DNA of 64,000 nt, taken from positions 47,984,379 to 48,048,378 of the forward strand of contig NC_023756.2 of NCBI RefSeq assembly GCF_000499845.2, written 5' to 3'. The translations under genes were made by a program, and so were the position numbers. Below, piece by piece: positions 51,001-61,416 of this stretch (its first letter is position 1; each line of letters starts with the position of its first letter). Below the pieces are notes generated by a model, which saw only the letters and a list, made by a program, of their open reading frames with translations, was not told the origin of the DNA and searched no databases. This DNA comes from Phaseolus vulgaris (Eukaryota; Streptophyta; Magnoliopsida; Fabales; Fabaceae).

Positions 51001-52850
51001 GGAACCTAAGCAAGTAATTAATTAATCAATTATTTGTAATAATTAATTTACCTTCTCTACACTTCCAATGCAAAGGTATCTACTGTTCTCATCCTCGTAA
51101 CGTACATGCTCAATTGCTATTTCTAATGCCTTCTCTCTCACCATAGAAAAGGGCCACCAATTCACCAAACGCTCTCCCACATGATGAAGAAATCCCCATA
51201 ACATGTCTTGGATCACAGGATGTGGATAGTACAGGTCCTCCTAAATATCATTCATACACTTGCGTACTTTTAGTTACTTTTTTTTTTTTTATATATAAAA
51301 TTTTATTATGAAACTTAAAATCTTAGTTCTTATCTCAGTAAATAACAACAATAATATGATTTTTATTGACCTTAGCAACAGTGTTCCGGGCTTTATTCCA
51401 GTTGATTGCTTCATAAGGCTCATTATAGAGTTCTTCTCTCAGTGATCTGATTAAGGCAGTGATGGGACCTACGAACCTCTTCCCATATAAGTATGACATG
51501 GGCATGTAAACCAAGCGACAGTAGCTCAACATTTTCCCTGCATGTTTAATTAATCATTTTACAATTATCTAACTCATACAACTTTTCTTCACACTTCCAT
51601 TGTAAATTATGCATGTCTCAGTGACTAACCTGGATGAATGGGGAAGGCTTTGGGCAGAAGCCAAAACTCCGGTGGAAGTGGATTACAGCCAGACCATTCA
51701 TAGACACCCAGAACCTATACACAAAAACAATATTACGTGAGTGACTCCACTCAAATGTGAAAATCAATGAATACATTATTCATCCATTGATTACCGTGAC
51801 CCAGAACTTTCCCCATGAGGGAATACCCACTAAACCACCATGGTCCAGGATCCACTTTCTTCCTCTGTACATTGCCTGCTCCATGCCATCTTCAACCCCT
51901 TCACCAAGTATCCTCAAGGCAATGTAGCTCAGCGCTGATCCAAACATCGTACTATGACCCTCTATATGGAATCCCCAACCCCCATCTTCATTCTGAAAGG
52001 CAATCAGAGATGGATGTTATTCAGGCTAAAAAAAATGCAGAAGGTGATGAATTAATATACCTGATGGTTATACAGATATCGGATTATTTCCTTCTTGTGT
52101 TCAGGACCTAAAACAGCATCAAGGGAACCTGTGATGTATAATGCCATCACCAACGGTTGAAGGAAAAACAAAGGCCCAGCTGATTCTGCCGGCCAGTGCC
52201 CGTCACTGCCTTGAATGGATGAATAAAAACTCACTGCTCTTCTGATTGTTGTAATCACTGCTTCCGTCGTAACATTTTCTCCATCTCTCACTTTCACTGC
52301 TGCTGGAATCACCCCACACTCGTTCTCTTTTCTCAGCTGCATATTACTCAAAACTCATAATTCCACACTATCAATATTACTTTTTTTTGCATGCCTTTCA
52401 ATTTACAAACAACAATTATAAATCTACTTTCTTTGGAACGTAAATTCAACGAATTCCAAACATACTTTTGATAGTTAGATATAAAGATATAACAACTATT
52501 TCATGATATTAAATTAATTGTTACACTTTGAATTTTGTTTTATCGATGTTATGATTTGATGTGGATCTTTCTAAGAACTGTACGAGTCTTTGTATTTGCT
52601 CAGGCGTGAAGTGGTTTTTTCTTCTCTGCTGTAAAAGCAGGATACGATACGATACCTGCATTCTGAGGAAGAGATCTGCGCTTTGTTTGATGGAAAATCG
52701 GTTTAGTGTGAATTGGTGTCGTAGCCTTTCAACCTCTTCTCGTTCTTCAACACTTCCTGCGTTTGGATCAAACACCCAATGTTGACGCCCCACATTGTTA
52801 TTCACCGATATCACTCCTTTTCCTCCTTCTCCTATCTTCAACTTCCACAT
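48058..52850 (-). CDS. Oxidosqualene cyclase C, lupeol-synthase-like
   Basis: Sixteen exons on the minus strand join in frame to 764 residues: 52850-52656, 52336-52061, 51992-51795, 51714-51630, 51537-51371, 51240-51052, 50980-50867, 49880-49761, 49642-49520, 49412-49257, 49177-49131, 49036-48893, 48803-48626, 48530-48450, 48373-48290, 48195-48058. Features of the pentacyclic (lupeol/amyrin) class are [31 protein letters not shown] and NGGFPAWEP. The product-determining motif reads MLSYCR (254-259): Leu where beta-amyrin synthase has Trp points to lupeol synthase (usually MLCYCR), but the next Cys is Ser. The catalytic motif is DCTGE, with Asp482 kept and Ala replaced by Gly. Two introns present in the other two cyclases (after PGL and after SLQ) are absent. 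Intron 9 starts with GC (AAG|GCAAGA). The reading frame is intact and the tail is 9 residues longer than in cycloartenol synthase. Lupeol is likeliest; a mixed product is possible. Confidence 0.92.
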
Positions 52851-53394
52851 CTTACCAATTCTTTTCCTATTCCCACCTCCCAAACCAGAAACTACATGCA
52901 CTTATATATCATCACAACTCTTGCTTTTCACACACTTCAAAACTAGCCTTATCAATAATGATAAGACAGGTGGAAATTTCCAGTTCTAGCAATTTATTAA
53001 CTAACTGTCCTCTTGTTCCCAATATAATATATGCCTTCTAATTTAGCTGTATATGCATGTATCATATGCCTACTTCTTTAACACTTTCAATTCATACAAT
53101 TCCAAACAATACACCTTACCATTACAACTAAATCAGATTTTATTAAAGAATAATGACGGCACCAAAGATGGATCTATGTTCCCCAACAGGTTCTGTAGCG
53201 TAATTTGCATCACAGAAAGCTTGTGGGAGAGACCAAAGATAGAGGAATAAGATGAAGACCATGTAAAAGTCTTCTTTTAAGATATCAAACAATCTGTTTC
53301 ATAGTAGTTTAGTGAGATTCTGAGAGTCGAAATAGTATATTGAAGAACACCTACAATAAACTATACATAGTTTTATTAGGAAGGAATAAAACCT

Positions 53395-53945
53395 TCTTTT
53401 CATACTTTTGAATTCGACCATGTGAGAACAAATGGACTTAGCTTCCAACATATTAGATCAATGTAAAAGATCTCAAATATATTTGTTTTGGATTAAAATA
53501 AAGGAATCATTTTAAAACGTGAAACATTTATTCCTAAAAAAATAATCAAGGTCAACTAACTGCATAAGACAGAAGACAGAATTAAATTTTGATTGATAAT
53601 CGTTTAAATAAAAGTGAAAAAACTACTTGTTATTATTATTATATCATCAACATAAACTAACAAATAAACAATATTAATTTGATATTGATAAACAAAAATA
53701 GAAAGATCATATTTGTTGGGTTTAAAATCATATTGAACAAGGTCTCATAATTCAACCTAAAGAAGTTTAAGATGATAATTGTAAACAGTTTGAGACAAAA
53801 AAAAAAGGAGAATTATGTGAACTTTGCCAATACAACATACTTTAAAAAAAAGAAACATTTTTCTTATTGAAAAAACAATATTACATTCTTGAAAAATTAT
53901 TTTCATTACATAAACATTAGGATGAACTAGTCTAGCATGCAAAAT
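53395..53945 (-). pseudogene. Decayed Ty1/copia polyprotein fragment
   Basis: On the minus strand, HARLVHPN followed by CCIGKVH (53945-53757) is the GAG-pre-integrase zinc finger of copia elements. Within about 30 bp comes a reverse-transcriptase piece with YLLVYVDDIIII (near 53630-53690), then DLDYF (near 53550), and finally QNKYI-DLLH-SNMLEAKS (53395-53490), the copia segment before RNase H. The integrase core and most of the RT are deleted, and stops and frameshifts interrupt the rest. It is a dead relic. Confidence 0.8.
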
Positions 53946-54049
53946 AAATTGAATATTGTTATTATTTTGACAGAAATTGACAGAAAAACAATATTTTGCA
54001 AGTGAAAGAGGTTAAGCCACAAGGTAGCAACGGTATAGAGACCATATGA

Positions 54050-54370
54050 GTCAACATCTTCTTCAGCAAACACTTTATTAGTTACTATAAAATCTCTTTA
54101 TTTCTAGTCAAAGTGAGATCTTTAACACACTTTTTTACACGTTGAGACGGTCAACTTGTGTGTGGAACTATATATTTATGAGTGGTTTGAGAGCGATCCG
54201 ACACTAAATGACCAGATAAGCTCAACAAACTCGCACTAAAATATACTACGAATGACTCTAATAATATATTAAAAAGCGGACTTTAAACCTAATTAATTTT
54301 ATAAAAATTGATTTATAAAATAATATTTGAACCCACTTATATATTATGAAATGTCTTTATCTCTAGTTGA
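54050..54370 (-). mobile_element. TRIM-like element copy C
   Basis: Read on the minus strand it gives AACTAGAGATAAAGACATTTC, ATAAGTGGGTTCAAATA and, about 190 bp further on, CTCAACGTGTAAAAAAGTG and AAGATCTCACTTTGACTAG. These correspond to the two terminal repeats and spacer of the copy at 25088. It is the longest copy besides that one. Confidence 0.6.
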
Positions 54371-54403
54371 CATATAAATGATAATAATAATTGATGAAGA
54401 GCT

Positions 54404-54494
54404 AAAGAAACTTTAGAAATTTATGGAGGAGTAAAATTAGGAAGAAGTATCAAAGAAACTTTAGAAATTTATGGAGCAGAAAAATTAGGAAGAA
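54404..54494 (+). repeat. 48-bp tandem duplication
   Basis: AAAGAAACTTTAGAAATTTA...AATTAGGAAGAA occurs at 54404-54446 and again at 54452-54494 with minor differences. Confidence 0.85.
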
Positions 54495-56039
54495 CTATTA
54501 TTGAATATTATGACTTTCTATAATGAAGCTACAAACTAGAAATGAGGGGCAGTGGAGGTTTGCAATAAAGGGATGTTGTGATAGTTAGAATAAGAAAAAG
54601 GGGATATTATGAAGTGAAAGAAAAGGTGAGAGAGGACAACAGTTGGTAGGTGTGTAGTAAAAAGGTGGAGCAAAAGATTGTTAGTTATTAATTGAACAAA
54701 TAAAAATATCCTTCACTAAATTTATTTGTATATCTCCTTGAGAATTAGAGTAATAATTATTGAAAACTATGATCAAACCCTGTAAACAGAAAATTTATAA
54801 AAGTGAGAAGATATAGCGGGGACACTTATTTACTTTAAAAAATATATGTGACCCATTAATGAGAATCACTGAATTAAAATTAAAAATGATATATTATTGA
54901 GATTAAAACATTTAAAAAATAAAAAATAAACATTATGTGAATATTAAATTTGTAAATACTTTCAATAAAAATACTTTGTTAAAGATTTAATAACATATTC
55001 ATAATAATCATAATAATAATATATTATTATTATTATAATACTATCGTAATAATTGCTATTTCGTGATAATATTAATAGTAATTAAAGTAATAATAATAAT
55101 AATAATAAGATAATAATGATAGCATTTGTTATTATCATTATAATGTAAATATAGATTATATATCTTTTAAATACTGTTTTTTTTAGTGTTAAGTGAATCT
55201 TTTTAAAATTTAATAATAGAAGGAGATTTTAAATTGAATTCTTTAGTATTTTAGTTTTTTCGTTTATTATTTTAAAATTTTAAATCAATTATTATTATTA
55301 ATTGTTGACATGTTTATCACATAATTATGAGTTAATAATCTTGTAAATTTATAAGATTGCAAATTAGTTAAAGTTACAATTCTGGTTTTAAATGATTAGA
55401 ACCTAGCATTTATTGGTTGATGAGAAGAAGCAGTGATTTAACAAGGCATAGGAAACACGAGACAAAAAAAAAAAAAACAGGGACTCTGTTTTGATGAAAG
55501 AAGCCTTCTGAGCAGTTGGAGTAATTTATTAATGCCTTTTAAGAGGAGACCAACAAATCTATGATAATAAATAATTCATTTTAAATTTTAAATTAAAAAA
55601 ATAATAAAGAAAACCTTTTGGTTTATCATCCACTTGATTTTCTTTTTCATGTTTAGTTTACATTTAAAAATACAACCTTATGAGCAACTAATGTTTTTCT
55701 GATAATGGTCGTTTAAAAAAATTTCATGAAAATATTCGTATAGAATGTGAGAATCCAACTTTCTTAAGATAAAATATTTTTTTTACCAAAAAAAATATCA
55801 CATTATTTTTATTAACTTGTAACCAAAGATTTAGTAAAAATTAAACACAATTCTTTAATTTCTTGAAAGTGTGTACAAATACCTCGAGTAACTACTTCTA
55901 TCGACTAAATAATAATTCTTCTTACAAATTTTAACAAAAAATTAATATATAATTTAACTCAATTATCACAATATCACTCATCTAAGTAAGTTGTGCTTAC
56001 TCGCTTAAAAGCTTTTTTTGACACTTCTAGAAAGTCAAT

Positions 56040-56255
56040 AAAAAATCTAAATAGGTTTATTAGTAACAATTCTTATTATCAACCAAATCTAAATAGGTTT
56101 ATGAGTGGCCTCTTAACAAACAAATTCAAATAGGCTTATGAGTGGCATTTCCTCTTAACAACCAAATCTAGATAGATTTATGAGTGACATTACCTTTTAA
56201 CATTCAAATCTAAATAGGTTTCTTTTTAACAACCAAATCTAAATAGGTATCAATC
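56040..56255 (+). repeat. Irregular repeats of AAATCTAAATAGGTTT
   Basis: About six imperfect units of AAATCTAAATAGGTTTATGA with interspersed CTTTTAACAACC words, spaced roughly 30-60 bp. This is a degenerate minisatellite. Spacing and unit sequence are too irregular for a CRISPR-type or satellite array. Confidence 0.75.
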
Positions 56256-57905
56256 ACCACCCACAAAAGAGAAGAAAATAACACGCTCTTTATTCTTAAT
56301 AAAGAATGATTTACTTATCTAAAATTGATTATGCTCAGTAAATTATTGTCTTTATATTTAACTTCCTTCTTCATACTATAATATGGTAAAACAATAATAG
56401 TTAAATTATTTTCAAAAAGTATATTTGGGATTGTAAAGAGTGTTCTAAAATAATAATGTGCAACACTCTTCTCAAATTCCAAAGTATATTTTAGTTTTGT
56501 ATCTTACTATTCCAAAAAGTACTTTCTAAAATATAAAAAATAGAAAGAGTGTTTTTTAAAATGTTATAAAAAAATATTTTCCAAGATTTACATTCCCAAA
56601 TATGAAGAAATGTTATGAAAAGTACTTTTTCGAACATTTTTTCCTTTTAAATTTCCAAATGTACTTCTCCCAAAACATATTTGCTTTTCCAACACTTGGA
56701 AAATATTTTCTAAAGAATGAAGATTAAAAAAATGTTTTTAAAAGTAATTTTTATAATGTTTAGAAAACAGTTACATGTTTCAAAAAGTATTTTCTTGAAT
56801 ACTTATACTTTTTCTTCTTAAATTTTTTTTTTAGGACACTTAACAAAAATGCTTCATCAATAAGTAACACTTCAATCGCTTAGGCTTACAGCACAAAATT
56901 GAGAAGAGGTATTTTTAACTGAAGCTTTCCAAGGAAAAAAAAGAAGAAGAAATAACATTGAAGGTGTTTCGAAAAGAAGAAGACATAATATAGAATTTGA
57001 AATAAAAGAAATAAGGGAAGTGTTTATAATAAGAAGGGAGTGTAAATAACAAGCAAAAATGAACTGGAGAGGAATGAAATAGGAATAATATTACTAAGTA
57101 ATTTTTTAGTAAAAAATAATATTTTTTGGATCGATGAAATAAAAAATTACACAAGGTGATTTATTATCGTTTTTTATTATATAAAAGTGAAAAAATATAT
57201 TCAATTTAAGTCAAATATATATTTTTATATTAAAAACATAATTTTGATTGAAAATCTAATAAAATATATATAATAATTATACATATTTGATTGTTTTATG
57301 TTTCAAATAAAATTAGTTTTATGATCTAATTTATTTTATATAAATTAAACTGGACATTGTTGACTAACATAAACCAGTCACTGCCCACATGACTAAAATT
57401 GTGAAATATGCATGTATGAAAATACAAGTGACATGAAAAAAAAGATGAAATTCTTCATTTCTGTTTAAAATCATGGGTATGAAAGCAAGGAAATTAAATT
57501 TTGTGGAACCCACATTTTTATCTTAAATCCTTATTAATTCTCTTCTAAACAAACAAAAGAAATATCCTAAATCCCTTCACCCTAAATCTCTTCCCAGTAA
57601 ATAAACCACAACAAACAAAGCTTAATTTGTTTGTACTGTAACCAGTTACACAGAGCAAAGTTTTCATCTATTATCTCATTCCATTTTGCTTTCTCAGCTA
57701 TACATAACTGTAGTGCATGCAAGTATTACATACACAATCCTCTTAAAACTAAAAACACACAGTAAATACGAACCAAACAATTGACAGGTCTCTAGTTAAT
57801 ACTTTTTCTTCTTAAGAAATTAAGCGCACACACACAGTTATTACATAGTCACCTTTAACTACCTGAGTCCCATGTTCCCTTCGACTCTCATTTGTTTTCC
57901 CAGAA

Positions 57906-59331
57906 TCAGTCAGCAGTCATTGGTTGTGTCATGCAACACCTAAATCGGGCCTTCCGAACAGTTGTCAAGATCTCAGTCTCTGCGTTCTCAAGCATTCCTA
58001 CAATTTCAGTAAACGGTGGCCTAACATCAGGGTTGGGATCCCAGCATCTTGTCATGATCTCACGGAGAACAGGTAAGCAGTCATTGGGTATGATTGGGCG
58101 AACGTTTTTTGTCACAACTGCAAATGCTGCCTGTACTGCGGTCATGTTCTGAAATGGAAGCATTCCAGTGATGAGCTCCCATAAAACAATCCCAAAGCTA
58201 TATACATCCACCTTTTGTGTGTAAGGCCTATGCTGGATCATCTCCCTGCAGCAGATCATAAAACATCAGTTTTAAGTACATGTCAACATGTATATTTTTA
58301 ATTAAAAAGATATAAAACAGTGAAACCAATTATACATGAGCAATTCAAAAAAAGCAGTTCATATCAGCCACAGGTATATATATGGGTAACAAAAGAAGAA
58401 AGGAAACAAAAGAATCTTACGGAGCCATCCAACGGTACGTTCCAGTCTCAGGTGTCATTCCTTCAGTTAGCACCTCAATCCGCGCAACTCCAAAATCAGC
58501 AATTTTAATTGATTTGTCACCAAAAATCAAAAGATTATCAGATTTCAAGTCCCTGTGGATCAACCCAAGGCCATGAACATATGCCATCCCCCGTGCAACA
58601 TCCAAAGCTTGTTTAACAGCCAATTTGAGGGGCACTGATCGGTTTTGTCGCTTCATTAAAAATTGTCGAACTGAACCCCCTTTGGCATATTCTGTAACAA
58701 TACACCATACCATAGGCTTATGGCATGCACCAATAAAACGAACTATGTTAGGATGATTTAGTGTAGCCAGCATCATCACCTCCTGCTGAAACTGTTGTTC
58801 CATCAACTGAGCCTTAGCTGAATCATTTTCAGGCCTCTCCAAGATTTTGATAGCAACATCTTCATTATTGTAAGTGCCTCTGTAGAGTTTCCCAAAAGCC
58901 CCTTGAGCAAAAGCCTCACCCATACTAAGATTCCTCAAATCAATTGTCCACTCATCAAAATTGTCAAGCCCTTCAGTTGGAGAACTACTGTCCATTAGTG
59001 CTTGAGCCAAAGCATCATCACTCAAAGCATGTGTGACTCTTCCTCGATGATTGACACTGTGTGCAATGGAGTAATTATCATTGGCACGTCTCCGCAACCC
59101 TTGGTGGTTCAATATACGAGTATGGGAATCATTGGAGCCAACACTGCCATTATCGATGGACATTGCAACAGAACCTCCACCGTTACTTGTTCGCAAGCTC
59201 CCAGTGCTGTCAATTAACATATCCGTGCCCTCCTCAAGCTTATGGTAAAATCCCTTAGAGAAATCATAGTAGTCATCATTGTGTTTGTTGAGGTCTATTA
59301 TTCCAGGGAATTTTGCTCCACCTTCCAGCAT
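57906..59331 (-). CDS. Raf-like (MAPKKK group C) protein kinase
   Basis: Two coding exons, 59331-58421 and 58245-57906, join in frame to 416 residues. A polar N-terminus of about 125 residues ([15 protein letters not shown]...) precedes a full kinase domain. It has a glycine loop [11 protein letters not shown], catalytic Lys162 in [14 protein letters not shown] (259-266), DFG at 279-281, [10 protein letters not shown] across the splice, and [12 protein letters not shown]. All catalytic residues are intact. Domain layout and length match the plant Raf-like group that includes Arabidopsis RAF22 and its relatives; the exact orthologue is not assigned. These are cytosolic Ser/Thr(-Tyr) kinases (family knowledge). 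A 5' UTR intron is likely, with donor CAG|GTACC after 59790 and acceptor TTTTTTCAG before 59399. Confidence 0.93.
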
Positions 59332-61416
59332 CTTTATCGGTGAAGAAAAGTTTCAAGTCTTGTTATTTCCTCAGCATCAGAAATTGTAAATTAAGCCACC
59401 TGAAAAAACAACTCTGAAACCAAAACATACCCACAAAAGAATTTATAATCTTCAACAACAAAGGCAACTCCATCTTTGAATTTACCTATAATTAATGCAA
59501 ATTGTAGCTTCCAACCATACAGAAGAAACACAAACTGATGTAGTTAACTTAAGCAAAAGAAAAACTAACACTACGTCTAAATCAAGAGATTGTTTCTACA
59601 AATCAAATTAATAGAATATCATGGTTTTGGTATAAACTAGGAATCAAATGAATAGGAACGAAGTGGTTGTTCATGACATGAATGACAGCAGAGTGATCTT
59701 AGAAATAAAAAAGTGGAAAGATGAAAAAGAGCAAAAATCTGGAAGAACCCTAAAATCTGGGCAGCGTAACAAGAGCTGGCGAGTGGTACCTGGATGGAGA
59801 GTATGATTTTCTATGCAACAGCAGAAGAGGAGATCGAATAGGGTAAAGCCAAAAATAGAAATCAAATTGAGTAGATTGAGGTTGAAACCAAAGAAGAACA
59901 CTAGACAACGAAACTGATGACTTTTTTCTTTTCAGTTTTTTTTTTTCTTTTTAATTTTGTCTAAGCCGTGTTTTCTATTATTTCTTTTGACATTCTAAAG
60001 CACATTCTTCCTCATTTTACAATCATCTCTCTGCAAAAACAAAAATTATAGATTCGGTCCCATTAAAATAATTACATTTTTATTTAAATCATTTCTGTTT
60101 TTTTATTTCGAAACTAATTTCAATTTAATCTTTTATAATTTGTATTGCATTCAAAATTTGACTTTTTCTTTTGTTTTATAAGAGATGCTATTTTTTTTAC
60201 CTTAAATTAATACATGGATTTTACCGTGATTAATTGTTTATTTACAAAATAATATTTACTAAATAAAAAATCTATATAGTGAGTTGAAATCTCTACTCCA
60301 TCTCACTTATATCATGGAAGAATACACAACCTTCATTTCATTGTAATCTATCTTACAATATAATTTTTAAAACATTAGTGAGTTTTTTTAATATAAATAA
60401 GTCTACTAGGAATTACAACTTATTATGTAATATGTGTATTGGTTCTCAATGTATTTGTGCTTATTTTTTTTTAATAAATTATAACGTACATGATAAGCAC
60501 GAATTGGAATATCAGTTTAGTTGGAAAGTATAGTGCATCAAATTTATAAATAATAGAAAGAAGTATTCTGATATTTATTTATATATATTTATGTAAGTAA
60601 TATACCATAATAAATTATTTATTTACAACAATATTTTGTAATAACACCTTCTTATAACAATTTTATAAGTTTATTTATTCTTATAACAATTAAATTAATA
60701 ACAATATCACTTACATACAAAATAATAATCATGTTATTCATTTAACAAAAAATTAAACAACAAGCACCCCAAATAAAAAATTATAAATATTTTGAATATT
60801 CAATAGATTTTTTTTAATAAAATCTAATTAAAAATATCCTACTTTATAGAGAGACTTAAAATTTAAATAAGTCAAATTTTAATATAAATTGTTATAGTAA
60901 AAAATATTATTTACATTTGCTTAAGTTGACTTGTTAAACCTTAAAAAACTTTTTAAACATCTAAAACCTTATTTTTTTTAATCAAATAGATTTTTTTTAA
61001 AAACCTTAAATGGGATATACTAATTTCGACCTATGTTATCGAAATCATAAGCTTATGGTGTATAACATATTTCCATTCCTAACTATGAAACCAACATTCA
61101 AATTTATTTTTCATACCTTTTTACAATGTGTACGATTTAAATTCTTGGTGCTCATGAATACACCAATCAACTTTTAAAGATCCATGTCAAACAAATCAAT
61201 TCTCAGGATCTAATCAAATAAGAGTCGAATTTCAAAATCACAATGATATTTAAGGCTTGTATTTAAGTGATGATTTTGCCGGCCGCATTGAAACTCCTCC
61301 AGCTGCTGTAGTCTACCATATAATCAAAGAAAGCCAATCAGCATGATAGACATTTTCTTTTAAATATTCATGACTTAAGAACACATTCATGACTGAAGAA
61401 CACCAACTTACCCAGA
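59332..61416. other. Intergenic between Raf-like kinase and DLDG1-like gene
   Basis: The first ~600 bp hold the probable 5' UTR, UTR intron and promoter of the kinase. From about 60000 the DNA is extremely AT-rich with no recognisable gene. The last ~150 bp before 61417 would be the 3' UTR of the DLDG1-like gene. Confidence 0.6.

Larger units (their letters stand above)
52851..57905. other. Repeat-rich intergenic region between OSC-C and Raf-like kinase
   Basis: The first few hundred bases are the OSC-C promoter side. The rest is AT-rich with a copia pol remnant, a TRIM-like copy, a 48-bp tandem duplication, AAT-rich stretches (about 54990-55140) and a string of AAATCTAAATAGGTTT repeats, listed separately. 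No intact gene is seen in these 5 kb. Confidence 0.65.

Noticed and set aside
52521..53041. Plus-strand frames near the OSC-C start codon
   Set aside because: Antisense to exon 1 of OSC-C and low-complexity promoter sequence.
56915..57154. 79-codon minus-strand frame rich in Phe/Tyr/Ser
   Set aside because: Low-complexity AT-rich translation with no domain and no splice partners.
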